A stretch of DNA of 64,000 nucleotides from an uncultured Muribaculaceae bacterium (GTDB lineage Bacteria > Bacteroidota > Bacteroidia > Bacteroidales > Muribaculaceae): positions 218,218 through 282,217 of the forward strand of contig CAJUAF010000001.1 in NCBI GenBank assembly GCA_910584365.1, written 5' to 3'. Made by a program: the position numbers and the translations under genes. The notes under the pieces were generated by a model, which saw only the letters and a list, made by a program, of their open reading frames with translations, was not told where the DNA came from and did no database searches. Below, one piece after another: positions 17,736 to 27,079 of the stretch. Numbering within the stretch: position 1 is the stretch's first letter; every line of letters begins with the position of its first letter.

Positions 17736-19940
17736 TTAATACGCTGACGTGTGTTCTTCCAACAACAGAACCCTTGATGCATACGGAATATGGTAATCTT
17801 CGGCATTGTTATGCTCTTTGGGCAGCGTCAAGCCATTGCTCATAAGTGTGCTGCCTGACAAGATCGTACCATCGATTGTCAATGGTACTATATCTATTGG
17901 ATTCAGTTCAGTTATTTTATAGGATTTGTTTGGATCAAGACCTGCAAGAATTGTGGCAGGAAGTTTCTGCCCTGCGAAAGTATCGGTTTTATACCAAAAC
18001 AACACAGCCTTATCGCGATTGTCAGAAACATACATCAGTGAAGCGACACCCTTGTTGTCGTATGGAGATTGAAGCCGATACAGATTTCCGTGCTGCACGA
18101 TGTCGCGGATACGTTTATAGTCTGATATGGCCCGACGGCATTGCTCTTTCTCTGATTCGGTCATGTCTTTCGGTTGGATTTCCATCCCCAGGCGCCCGCT
18201 CATAGCAACGTCAATCCGGAACTTCAAAGGGATCACGCGTCCAGTCTGATGGTTGGGAGCCGCACTGATATGCGCCCCCATCGCCAATGCCGGGAAAAAA
18301 TGGCTTGTACCCCACTGCAGATATATTCGTTGCAATGCATCGGTGTTATCGCTGACCCAAAATTCGTCGAACCAAGGGAGTACGCCATAGTTAGCCCGTC
18401 CTCCGCCGCTGGCGCAAGCCTGTATGGTAACATCGGGATACTTGGCGCGGATACGTTCCATCACAGTCTTAAAACCACGATGGTAGTCGATGAACAGATG
18501 CGATTGCTTATCTTTGTCAAGATACTGGGAGCCACGGTTGAGAAGCGCGGTATTGGCGTCCCATTTTATATAATCAATTTCCGGATATCTGGTCATCAAG
18601 GTATCAAATACTTCGAACACGAGATCCTGGACTTTTGGATTTCCCAGGTCAAGCGCCACCTGTGAGCCACCTCTGCCAGGTATTATTTCTCGCTTGTCTG
18701 CCCTGACAATGTATTCGGGATGTTTTTCAAACAGTTCGCTGCGGAAATTTGTCATTTCCGGTTCAATCCATATACCAAATTCTATCCCGTTTTTTTCCGC
18801 CTCGCGGATGAGCCCTCCGATACCATTGGGCAGTTTCCGGGTATTCACAACCCAGTCCCCCAACGATGTGGTATCATTATCTCTGGGATATCTGGAACCG
18901 AACCAGCCGTCATCCATGACGAACAGTTCTCCTCCCATATCGGCAATATCTCGCATCATTCCCGCCATACCCGTCTCATTGATGTCAAAATATACTCCTT
19001 CCCAGGAATTCAAAAGTATCTTGCGGTCTTTTTCGCCATTGGCGAGCTTATGTTTTCTCGCCCAGTTGTGAAACGAACGGCTGACGCCTCCCTTTCCGTC
19101 TGTAGAGTAAGTAATCGCCAGCTCAGGAGTAACGAAAGTCTCTCCCGGCGCAAGCGTGTAGGCGGAATTATCCTCATTTATTCCGGCAAAAAAATGATGG
19201 AAATCAGATTCATCTGTGTCAATCTTCAGTTTATAATTCCCGCTGTAGCATAATGCCGCCCCGATTACGCGTCCATGCTCCTCAGCTGGCGCCCCGTCAA
19301 GAGAAAACATCACCTCAGCGTGTGAACTCTGTGAGTTACGAACACCGTCGGTATTATAAATTTCCACCACGCCATGTGGCAACGGACGTTCTTCCAGACG
19401 GGCTTCGTTAGCCCATGTCCCATAGAGCGACGAGAGATACACATCGCCATAGGGAATTGGCAGATGGGCTGAGGCAAACTCTCTGAGGACTACGTCTTTC
19501 CGAGTATTATTGCGTATCTCAGTCCAGGTCTCGATTATGTCGCAATCAGGAAATGTACGGAAACGGATGTCGACGTCCAAGGGATACACCTTGTCGCTCA
19601 TCCTGATTGATGTAACCGCACCGTCTGTCACCACTGTATCCACCGCAATGTCAAGGGTCATATTCCCGTCCGGCATAGTTGCGGCGAGGGCTGTCTTACA
19701 GCTGTTGCCAAGACCGTAGACAGGGTAAAAGTCTGTTTTTGCCGCGGTAGTGGCAATGACCGTTATATCATTATCGATTAATTTCTTGCCATAATACAGA
19801 AATTTGAGTGACTTACCTTTTTCCGCATCGAGCAAGAGTGACGAGGAGGGTGAGGATATATTGACAATCTCACCGTTCGCAGCGCAAGTCGCAAGAACTG
19901 CGAATAACGATGAAATCAGACTATGTTTTATGGATATCAT
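17736..19940 (-). CDS. Alpha-galactosidase, GH36
   Basis: This is a retaining exo-enzyme releasing terminal alpha-galactose (or alpha-GalNAc). The 734-residue length is typical of full-size GH36: an N-terminal beta-supersandwich, a TIM barrel from about residue 310, and a C-terminal beta domain. Visible motifs are DDGWFG, the nucleophile Asp461 in YIKWDAN, and the acid/base Asp531 in VSDNTD, preceded by the family's CASGGGR segment. A signal peptide without lipobox (TCAANGE) points to the periplasm. It follows the aldose epimerase by 12 bases and is the last gene of the minus-strand operon. Together they would release galactose and mutarotate it for uptake. Confidence 0.92.
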   Translation of the reverse strand: MISIKHSLISSLFAVLATCAANGEIVNISSPSSSLLLDAEKGKSLKFLYYGKKLIDNDITVIATTAAKTDFYPVYGLGNSCKTALAATMPDGNMTLDIAVDTVVTDGAVTSIRMSDKVYPLDVDIRFRTFPDCDIIETWTEIRNNTRKDVVLREFASAHLPIPYGDVYLSSLYGTWANEARLEERPLPHGVVEIYNTDGVRNSQSSHAEVMFSLDGAPAEEHGRVIGAALCYSGNYKLKIDTDESDFHHFFAGINEDNSAYTLAPGETFVTPELAITYSTDGKGGVSRSFHNWARKHKLANGEKDRKILLNSWEGVYFDINETGMAGMMRDIADMGGELFVMDDGWFGSRYPRDNDTTSLGDWVVNTRKLPNGIGGLIREAEKNGIEFGIWIEPEMTNFRSELFEKHPEYIVRADKREIIPGRGGSQVALDLGNPKVQDLVFEVFDTLMTRYPEIDYIKWDANTALLNRGSQYLDKDKQSHLFIDYHRGFKTVMERIRAKYPDVTIQACASGGGRANYGVLPWFDEFWVSDNTDALQRIYLQWGTSHFFPALAMGAHISAAPNHQTGRVIPLKFRIDVAMSGRLGMEIQPKDMTESEKEQCRRAISDYKRIRDIVQHGNLYRLQSPYDNKGVASLMYVSDNRDKAVLFWYKTDTFAGQKLPATILAGLDPNKSYKITELNPIDIVPLTIDGTILSGSTLMSNGLTLPKEHNNAEDYHIPYASRVLLLEEHTSAY

Positions 19941-19952
19941 AGGTTTGTGTTA

Positions 19953-21110
19953 TTACAGGAATTTGTATATGCAGGTACTGCGATAGGTCTCGCCCGGACG
20001 CAGTATTGTGGATGGCCATTGCGGCTTGTTAGGACTATCTGGATAATGCTGGGTTTCCAGGCATATTGCCCCCCGGCAGGGATAAGCTGTGGAGTGTTTG
20101 CCAACTAAAGAGCCGTCCAGAAAGTTCCCCGAATAAATCTGTATGCCCGGTTCGTCGGTATAGACCTCCAAGGTGATGCCATTATCCGGATTCCGCAGTC
20201 GAACGGCACACTGTGTAATATCTCCCTTGGTGTTCAGTACCCAATTGTGGTCATAACCGTTGGCATTGTGTAGCTGGGTATCATCAGAATAAACATCTCT
20301 GCCTATCGGTTTTGGAGTCGTAAAATCGAAAGGTGTGCCTTTTACGCTGATGATTTCTCCAGAGGTCATAAATGTGCTGTCGACAGGAGTAAAATAATCC
20401 GCATTCACCCAAAGAATATCGTTCAGCACATCCTTGCCACCGTCGCCGGAAAGGTTAAAATAACTATGATTGGTCATATTGACAACGGTAGGTTTGTCAG
20501 TCACCGCAGCATACTCGATTTTCAGCTCATTGTCGGAGGCAAGAGTATATTTAACCGTGGCGGACACATTTCCGGGAAAGCCGTTATCCCCGTCCGGAGA
20601 GTCAAGATGCAGGACAAGAACCGAGTCACTTGGCTGGGAAGCGCGGAAAACTCTGTATTGCCAACCAAGTGTCCCCAATTCACCACCGCCATGCAGGCAA
20701 TGTCCGAAGTTGTTCTGCGGCAGACGGTATTCAACACCATCAATCGTAAATCGTCCACGGTTTATCCGGTTGGCATACCGACCGACGGAAGCACCGAAGT
20801 CTGTTTTGTTGTTTTCGGGGAAGTATGCCTCGATATTGTCGAAGCCAAGTACAATGTCCGTCAGTCGGCCATTGCGGTCGGGGACCATAAGCGACACCAC
20901 TCGTCCTCCGAAATTAGTAATGCAGACTTCCATACCGGAGCTGTTTGTCAGGATATACAGTGCAGTGGAATCGCCACGGTAAACACTTGCGAACTCTTCA
21001 GGATCAAGACCGGAAACCGTGTGTCCGCGACTATCGGCAGACACACCGCATGACATCATGCAGATTCCGGAAAGAGCCGACAGAACGATATGGCAAAGAT
21101 TAATTCTCAT
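19953..21110 (-). CDS. Aldose 1-epimerase (GalM family), lipoprotein
   Basis: It interconverts alpha and beta anomers of aldoses such as galactose. This 385-residue protein has lipobox MMSC near residue 21, so it is membrane-anchored rather than cytoplasmic like housekeeping GalM. Family motifs are NNFGHCLHGG, the catalytic His in TNHSYFNLSG, YDHNW, GIQIYSGNF, and the catalytic Glu in CLETQHYPDSPN. It starts 4 bases after the ECF sigma gene and is followed by GH36 12 bases on, so it is co-transcribed with them. A close paralogue lies at 62475-63611. Exported mutarotases are common in Bacteroidales glycan loci. Confidence 0.93.
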   Translation of the reverse strand: MRINLCHIVLSALSGICMMSCGVSADSRGHTVSGLDPEEFASVYRGDSTALYILTNSSGMEVCITNFGGRVVSLMVPDRNGRLTDIVLGFDNIEAYFPENNKTDFGASVGRYANRINRGRFTIDGVEYRLPQNNFGHCLHGGGELGTLGWQYRVFRASQPSDSVLVLHLDSPDGDNGFPGNVSATVKYTLASDNELKIEYAAVTDKPTVVNMTNHSYFNLSGDGGKDVLNDILWVNADYFTPVDSTFMTSGEIISVKGTPFDFTTPKPIGRDVYSDDTQLHNANGYDHNWVLNTKGDITQCAVRLRNPDNGITLEVYTDEPGIQIYSGNFLDGSLVGKHSTAYPCRGAICLETQHYPDSPNKPQWPSTILRPGETYRSTCIYKFL

Positions 21111-21114
21111 ATTT

Positions 21115-21720
21115 TTAGAAAAACAGCAATGTTAACTTGTTCAGATTGCGTCTCAACTTTATAAGTGCCCGTGACAGAAGGTTCATTGAAGATTGTTCCT
21201 TCATATGGAGCAATTGAGACACTTCCTTGTGGGAGAGGCCTTTGAAATAATGAAGATATACGGCCACACGCTGATTGGCATTGAGGTTCTTGAACGCGTC
21301 AATGACTTTTTGCCGACGAAGAATCTCCTCATCGCCCAATTGCTCGGAAACCGACATGATAAAGAAATCCTCGTCAATATCAGCGAAAGGCAATTCCTCG
21401 AGCGGTATGTTATTTTTAATTGACTTAAGCTTGTCAAAGATTATATTCCGGAGGGATATCAGCAACCAGGGTCTGACAGATCTCACGTCAGCGAACAACG
21501 ACGGATGACATATCAGTTTCACAAACAGATCCTGAATACAGTCCATGATAAAATCGCTGTCATTGCAATATTTGAGGCCAAAATTTAGCATCAGCTCATA
21601 GTGATGTTTATACAGCATCTCTATTGCCGCCAGTTCTCCGCTGGCGGCAAGTCTGCAAAACCGGATGTCATCTATATATTCCAAAAACAGCCTGTTATTT
21701 TTTGTTCCACTTGCGGTCAA
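21115..21720 (-). CDS. ECF RNA polymerase sigma factor
   Basis: This 201-residue sigma-70 family protein has region 2 at about 30-95 (LYKHHYELMLNFGLKYC, FIMDCIQDLFVKL) and region 4 at about 135-185 (QRVAVYLHYFKGLSHKEVS, a helix-turn-helix). FecI-like ECF factors are held inactive by a FecR anti-sigma and released when an STN-bearing SusC binds its substrate. Such a FecR/SusC pair lies upstream at 34162 and 30682. Here the sigma gene sits far downstream of FecR, between a glycosidase-like gene and the epimerase. There is no ATG before region 2: the frame opens with TTG at 21720 (26-base overlap with the upstream gene) or TTG at 21684. It probably recognises the 16-base-spaced motif described at 47114. 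Confidence 0.9.
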   Translation of the reverse strand: MTASGTKNNRLFLEYIDDIRFCRLAASGELAAIEMLYKHHYELMLNFGLKYCNDSDFIMDCIQDLFVKLICHPSLFADVRSVRPWLLISLRNIIFDKLKSIKNNIPLEELPFADIDEDFFIMSVSEQLGDEEILRRQKVIDAFKNLNANQRVAVYLHYFKGLSHKEVSQLLHMKEQSSMNLLSRALIKLRRNLNKLTLLFF

Positions 21721-24139
21721 GAAGCGTAATGAAGTAGCCTCCTACCACAGAGCGATTGCTGAATATCTGATAATTGGGGCGATCTGTCCAAAACCAATCT
21801 GTCATCGGCACACGGTCGACAGTCTCGTTCATAAACTCCCAGACAGGATGAATCAATTTCTGGAAATCATCCCGGGAATCCGCCATCGTGGCCGTCCATA
21901 AAATCCAGTCAGTTTTGGAGTAAAGTTCCCGGGAGTCAAGCGCCAGTCCGTATTTGTTCATGTGGTCCAGGTAATATGAGATTTCCTTACGGAACACCTT
22001 TTCCGGGAAGAGATTCCATCCGAACAACCGGTCCCATACCAGATTATACTTCTGACTCCATGTGTCAGGCCGATCAAAAGTCAGGCGATAATGATCGCCG
22101 TCATCAGCCATCTTTTCCCACTGGCGAGCCATTCCGGCGGCTTTAGCCATATATTTTTCCGCTGTCCCTCGGTCGCCAAGCATCTCTGCCATATAACCGT
22201 AAGAGGCTATGCCGAGAATCGCTTTTCCGGATAGATTGGCGTTATGGGCTACATGGCCGGCAAAATCATCGGTACAGAGCTGGTTTTCCGGGTCCAGCCC
22301 GTATTTCTCCAGATATGTGACCCACGTTGTCAATAGCGGCCAGTGCTTGCGGGCAAATTCGGGATTGCCCTCGGCCTTAGTGACAGCGGCCGCCATGATG
22401 AGCATATTGCCGCTTTCCTCCACGGGCATATCGCCCCCATAGTTCTGGCCGATGGCGCGGGGATAGCGTCCGATATCATGTGCCGCAAAATCCTTGTTCC
22501 ACCTGTCGGAGGAGCAGTAGTCCAGAATTGGATTCATCAGGGCCTTGGCCAGCTCAGTATTGTAAAGCAAAAACAGGGGTATGGACGGATATGACAGGTC
22601 AACTGTGCCAATCGAGCCATTGCTGTTGTTCTCTTTCGATAGATATAACAGTAATCCTTCCGGTGTCTCAATCAGCTTGTGGGCTCCGAATGTCTGTCGC
22701 CAGGCCAAAGTGCAAAGTTCAGCATATTCCTTCCCTCCCGCGGCGGTGGCGTCGGCAATCAACGCATCGTTGAAGTCCTGACATAGAGCCATAATCGACT
22801 GATATTCCTTTCCGGCCTTTACAAACTGCCCGGCAATGGTTTCATTTCCAGTGCGGTTCCAATATGGACGAATCTGACGATCCATATAAATTATAGCCTG
22901 CACATCGTCATAACCCGCCATTACAAACCCGTTTGCGGCTGTGACATTTCCCAGATCGCGGTCGAGGGTCAGACGTTTGTCTGTCACGGAGAAACGGGTG
23001 TCCTTGTTGTTGGCGGCAAGATAGAAATATCCCCAATCGATACGGCGGTCATCGCCCCACTTCTCGAGAATGCGTTGGCCGGTAGTTCCCGTACTCATAA
23101 GGGTAAGGCCGTCATATTCAATAATGGCCTCCTCTGTGGGCTGGCCCGCATAATCACAGGCGAAGAGGGGCGATGCAGAGAGCATGAATGAGACCTGATG
23201 CTTTTTTCCGTCGCGCGATTTCACATCATAGGATATGTAGTTAACCGGCCGTCCGGCCAACTCAAGGTCATCGGGCAGGAACGGGGCTGTAAACGTCACA
23301 TCAAGATCGACCGGACCGCAAACGAAACTATAGCGCGTCTGAGTCGGGAGAAAATCGACGCCGGTCTGTATCGCCGTATTTTCAAACTGTTTATTGACAG
23401 GTTCCTGTGCGATCAGAGCGAAGTCAATCACGCCGTAGCCCTCGTTATTGATCGCCTTTGCCGCAATGATATTCTTCCCCGGATGAAGAGTCTCAGCCGC
23501 CTCACCGGTCAGAGGAATTAGGCGGTGATCCTCGGGTGAGGTGCCGGAAAACACCCTGACTCCGTTAATATAGACATCTGCGGCATCGTCATAGGTGACT
23601 TCCAGAAACATATCCTTGCCCGTAATATGGTCCGGAAGGTCAACAGCCCGGCGCACCCAGAGATACGGAGTAGTCCATTTAGTCCGTGCCCCGGTTTTGC
23701 AGAATTCGTTTTTAACCATCACGAACTTACCTTCCTCTCCGTCAGTGGCAAAGGCGCCGGGCGCTGTCTTCCATGAGCTGTCGTCAAAGTCGGTATTGGC
23801 CCAGCCGGACGATGGAGAGTCGGTAGTATAGGAAGCCACCCAGTCTCCCCATTCCGAGTTTGGCGCAACAGATTCGGCCACATTGAACTCCTGGCCGAGG
23901 AACCGGTAAGAAACGCCGTCGACAGTGAGGACACCAAGCAGGGGCTGTTCGCGACGCGTCCAATGGCGTGTGGTGTCGGCATACAGCGTGTCACCCATTG
24001 ACCACAGATTCACCGACGGGTCAAGCGAAAGCAGCGGGTAAGCCGGTGCCCGCAAGGAAGTACGGGCACCGTTACAGTCAAAAGCCACGACTATGACAAT
24101 CATAGCCAATAGCGTTTTTTTCACATAGGTCAGTTTCAT
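21695..24139 (-). CDS. Secreted DUF4964/DUF5127/DUF4965/DUF1793-type protein
   Basis: This is a large exported protein of the family often labelled glutaminase-like, which recurs in Bacteroidales glycan loci. Its reaction is not established to my knowledge. Visible segments are an N-terminal DUF4964-like start (PAYPLLSLDPSVNLWS) and a GH2-like sugar-binding insert at about 90-230 (DDSSWKTAPG, VYINGVRVF). A DUF5127-like region (DWGYFYLAANNKDTRF) and an (alpha/alpha)6-type core follow, with YPSIPLFLLYN, HDIGRYP and DDFAGHVAHNANLS. I chose the ATG at 24139 rather than a TTG 18 bases earlier. This gives 814 residues, a signal peptide, and a 1-base gap to the previous gene. A role in trimming the imported glycan is inferred. 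Confidence 0.75.
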   Translation of the reverse strand: MKLTYVKKTLLAMIVIVVAFDCNGARTSLRAPAYPLLSLDPSVNLWSMGDTLYADTTRHWTRREQPLLGVLTVDGVSYRFLGQEFNVAESVAPNSEWGDWVASYTTDSPSSGWANTDFDDSSWKTAPGAFATDGEEGKFVMVKNEFCKTGARTKWTTPYLWVRRAVDLPDHITGKDMFLEVTYDDAADVYINGVRVFSGTSPEDHRLIPLTGEAAETLHPGKNIIAAKAINNEGYGVIDFALIAQEPVNKQFENTAIQTGVDFLPTQTRYSFVCGPVDLDVTFTAPFLPDDLELAGRPVNYISYDVKSRDGKKHQVSFMLSASPLFACDYAGQPTEEAIIEYDGLTLMSTGTTGQRILEKWGDDRRIDWGYFYLAANNKDTRFSVTDKRLTLDRDLGNVTAANGFVMAGYDDVQAIIYMDRQIRPYWNRTGNETIAGQFVKAGKEYQSIMALCQDFNDALIADATAAGGKEYAELCTLAWRQTFGAHKLIETPEGLLLYLSKENNSNGSIGTVDLSYPSIPLFLLYNTELAKALMNPILDYCSSDRWNKDFAAHDIGRYPRAIGQNYGGDMPVEESGNMLIMAAAVTKAEGNPEFARKHWPLLTTWVTYLEKYGLDPENQLCTDDFAGHVAHNANLSGKAILGIASYGYMAEMLGDRGTAEKYMAKAAGMARQWEKMADDGDHYRLTFDRPDTWSQKYNLVWDRLFGWNLFPEKVFRKEISYYLDHMNKYGLALDSRELYSKTDWILWTATMADSRDDFQKLIHPVWEFMNETVDRVPMTDWFWTDRPNYQIFSNRSVVGGYFITLLDRKWNKK

Positions 24140-24140
24140 A

Positions 24141-25580
24141 TTACTTTGCCGGGACAATTGAAACTATTGAATTCGGCTCCATCGACAGTCTGATCGCGCC
24201 ATTTTTTACTTTGACGGTACGCGGTTTATCCATACCGTCCTGACTGACATTGCAAACGTCTACGGCTTTCACATTGCTCCACCCCGTAGGAAGTCTCCAC
24301 TCGCGTTCGTTGTATCCCTCCTGGGAGTATGCCATGATTTCTTTGTTATCCTTCCAGGCAAGAGGGAAAAAGATGTTATTGTTGTCGCGTAGCAGAACGC
24401 CATCCCAGGTCACGGTTTTATTCTTCCAGTCTGAGACGACACCTCCGGAATATGTCACCTTCTCGTTTGCCTCGTCATATTCCTGAATCTTCAGGGTATT
24501 GTAAAACAGATATGGCACTGTCCGGGTCGCGATACCTAATTTGGCTCGCTCCCATGCCTTGGAATAATCCTTGTCGCGATAAATATCGACGAAGTTGAAA
24601 TCATCTTCCGCCTGATAATTGTCGCCGAAAAGGAATGTCTCCTTGAGCCATAACTTGCCGAACTTGCCTTCCTGGCCACCGGCGATAAGTGATGCGGGAA
24701 GTTTGGCACGCTCAACGGCGCTCATGTCGATCCACCAGGCGGCCGGGCTCAGGCCGATCATCTGATCGCAGCGCTGCCCGTTATGAAGGAATTCAATTGT
24801 CACATCAATCCCTTTGTCGCGCATATAGCGGAGCATTTTACGCATTGCTTCTTCCTGCCGGGCCATATTTGCCGCGTCGTATGGACTCATACGCGCATAG
24901 AAAGCGTCGCAGTGAAGCGTTCCGGCTTCCTTGATATTGGCCAGATCCACTACTTCGTCGAGACGTTTCTGAAGCATCCCCTTGTCCCATTCAGCGGCAA
25001 GGTTTACGTCATACATAGGCTGTCCGTTGAATACCGCGCGGGTAATCAGGTTGCCATCGATATCGCGGCAAATCAGCTCATTGTCAACATATTCCCGCCA
25101 CAGAGGGGAATCCGGTTCTGCATCCTGAACAAGCAGATGCACCGACACAGTTGTGTTATATTTCTTCGCCTCCCGCTGGAGCCACAGATAACTGTCGCGG
25201 GCGGTGGCGTCCTCCTCACGTTTGAGAGCTTTGTTAAACTCATGGAAAGCCGGATACTTGCAGTCGTGCCCTTCATACTGCCATCCCACCAGATAGACAA
25301 TCTTAGGCACTCCGCGGCTGAGATTATACATCCCCTTGATTACATCCAGGGCATCTGCGAAAGTCATGCCTACGGTCGAGCCACCTTTCTGGTCGGGACG
25401 TGCAAGAAAAAGTTTCTGCATCATCAGCTTGTCATACTGATGCATATAAGGGCGCTCGGGTTTCATGGTCGCGGTATAGTCGTAAGGCGCTCCGCTTACG
25501 GTCTCCACAGCATTAGCCGGCACAGACGTAAGCATGGAAGATACCGCAGTCAACATTGTTATAAACAATTGTTTTTTCAT
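24141..25580 (-). CDS. GH101-like glycosidase, periplasmic paralogue
   Basis: This 479-residue protein is a tandem paralogue of the gene just upstream (25577-27067), which it overlaps by 4 bases (ATGA). The signal peptide ends VPANA at residue 24 with no lipobox, so it is probably soluble in the periplasm. The core carries YLVGWQYEGHD (about 97-106), resembling the motif of endo-alpha-N-acetylgalactosaminidases (GH101). Candidate catalytic residues are Asp225 in LHCDAFYAR and Glu263 in VTIEFLHNG, 38 residues apart. The same pair and spacing occur in the two relatives in this window. The family name is tentative; an uncharacterised relative of GH101 is as likely. Confidence 0.65.
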   Translation of the reverse strand: MKKQLFITMLTAVSSMLTSVPANAVETVSGAPYDYTATMKPERPYMHQYDKLMMQKLFLARPDQKGGSTVGMTFADALDVIKGMYNLSRGVPKIVYLVGWQYEGHDCKYPAFHEFNKALKREEDATARDSYLWLQREAKKYNTTVSVHLLVQDAEPDSPLWREYVDNELICRDIDGNLITRAVFNGQPMYDVNLAAEWDKGMLQKRLDEVVDLANIKEAGTLHCDAFYARMSPYDAANMARQEEAMRKMLRYMRDKGIDVTIEFLHNGQRCDQMIGLSPAAWWIDMSAVERAKLPASLIAGGQEGKFGKLWLKETFLFGDNYQAEDDFNFVDIYRDKDYSKAWERAKLGIATRTVPYLFYNTLKIQEYDEANEKVTYSGGVVSDWKNKTVTWDGVLLRDNNNIFFPLAWKDNKEIMAYSQEGYNEREWRLPTGWSNVKAVDVCNVSQDGMDKPRTVKVKNGAIRLSMEPNSIVSIVPAK

Positions 25581-27067
25581 TGTTGCTGAATTGAAAGAAA
25601 TGTATTTGCCTCAAGACTGAGGGTGATGCTGCCGTCAGTAACTTCAATCTCCTGCCCTTCACCGAGGCCGTTCTCCGTGACGGGATATGCCATCACGGAT
25701 GTTACGCCGGTCCAATCGGCGGGGAGTTTCCACTCTTTACGGGTATAACCGTTTTGCGAATAGGCCAGAATCTCTTTATGGCCAGTAATCCACGGGAGGG
25801 GGAAGAAGATATTGTTGTGGTCGCGGAGAGTTACGCCGTTCTCTTTTACAGTCAGATTCCTGTAGTCTGCAACCAGGCCGCCGTCATAGGTCACTTTTTG
25901 CGCCGAGGCGTCATAGCTCTCAACCTTGTGACGGTTGAAATACATATATGGAATCGTATACAGGGCTATACCCTTACGGGCAGCTTTCATCGAGTGGGAT
26001 AAGTCTTTGCTCAGGCCGTAATCAATATAGTTGAAGTCAGATTCGGCCTGATAGTTGTCGCCAAAAAGAAAAGCTTCGTACTCCCAGTAATTATTGAAGC
26101 GTCCCGCCTTGCCTCCTGCGATGAGAGATGCGGGCAGCTGGGCGCGTTCATAAGCCGTCAAATCAAGCCACCAGGCGGCCGGATTAAGTCCGAACATAGG
26201 ATCAACACGTTCTCCGCCGTTATGCAGGAATTCGATCGTAACGTCAATCTCCTTGTCACGCATATAACGGAGCATCTTGCGCATCACAACCTCGGTCTGC
26301 TCCACGGTCACACCATGGAATGGACTCTCACGGGCATAGAAAGCGTCACAATGCATAGTCTTGACTTTGTCGAGACGCACCAGTTCCGCAAGCTCATCGA
26401 GGCGTTTCTGCAGGTATCCTTTCTTCCATTCGTTGACTATATTGACATCATACATCGGAAGGCCGTTGAATGTAGCGCGGGTAATAAAGGATCCTGCCGC
26501 GTTTTTACAGATGAAGTCGTTCTTGACATATTCGTGCCACAGAGGCGAGTTGGATTCGGCATCCTGCACCAATACGTGTACAGACACCGTAGTGTTATAC
26601 TTCGCGGCTTCATCCTGCAGCCAGTAGAAGCTCTCGCGGGCACTGGCGTCCTGCGGACGTTTCAGCGCTTCATTAAACTCATGAAATGCGGGATATTTCC
26701 AGTCATGTCCCTCATATTGCCATCCAACCAGGTAGACAATCTTCGGCAGACCGCGGGTGATGGCATCAAGTCCTTTGATTACCTCGAGAGCATCCTCAAA
26801 TGTCAGATTGACGTTAGAAGTGCCGTCGGTGTTCGGACGGGCCATGAACAATTTCATCAGCATGGCCTTATCGTATTCATGCATATACGGGCGTTCCGGG
26901 GCCATAGTCAGGGTATAGTCATATTCTTCCCCCGGGATATCATCCTCCCAGTCAGGAAGTTCGGCCACAGGCTCCATCATTGGGATCTCAGCATCATCGC
27001 TACACGAGACAGCGCAGAAACCGATAGAGCAGATGAGTGTGATGGTCAGTAATATATTATGTTTCAT
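25577..27067 (-). CDS. GH101-like glycosidase, surface lipoprotein
   Basis: This 496-residue lipoprotein has lipobox AVSC at residue 22 and an acidic CSDDAE signature, so surface display is likely. Residues of about 50-420 form the same catalytic-type domain as its downstream paralogue: YLVGWQYEGHD at 112-122, Asp241 in MHCDAFYAR, Glu279 in VTIEFLHNG. It follows the DUF1735/discoidin-like surface protein by 12 bases and is coupled to the paralogue by a 4-base overlap. The likely job is endo-cleavage of the glycan at the cell surface before SusCD import. GH101 resemblance is by motif only, so the true linkage cut is unknown. Confidence 0.65.
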   Translation of the reverse strand: MKHNILLTITLICSIGFCAVSCSDDAEIPMMEPVAELPDWEDDIPGEEYDYTLTMAPERPYMHEYDKAMLMKLFMARPNTDGTSNVNLTFEDALEVIKGLDAITRGLPKIVYLVGWQYEGHDWKYPAFHEFNEALKRPQDASARESFYWLQDEAAKYNTTVSVHVLVQDAESNSPLWHEYVKNDFICKNAAGSFITRATFNGLPMYDVNIVNEWKKGYLQKRLDELAELVRLDKVKTMHCDAFYARESPFHGVTVEQTEVVMRKMLRYMRDKEIDVTIEFLHNGGERVDPMFGLNPAAWWLDLTAYERAQLPASLIAGGKAGRFNNYWEYEAFLFGDNYQAESDFNYIDYGLSKDLSHSMKAARKGIALYTIPYMYFNRHKVESYDASAQKVTYDGGLVADYRNLTVKENGVTLRDHNNIFFPLPWITGHKEILAYSQNGYTRKEWKLPADWTGVTSVMAYPVTENGLGEGQEIEVTDGSITLSLEANTFLSIQQQ

Positions 27068-27079
27068 CGGTTTTAGTGT

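Noticed and set aside
24141..27067. GH18 chitinase/endo-N-acetylglucosaminidase assignment
   Set aside because: The DxxDxDxE signature of GH18 is absent. The conserved acidic residues lie in DAF and EF contexts instead.
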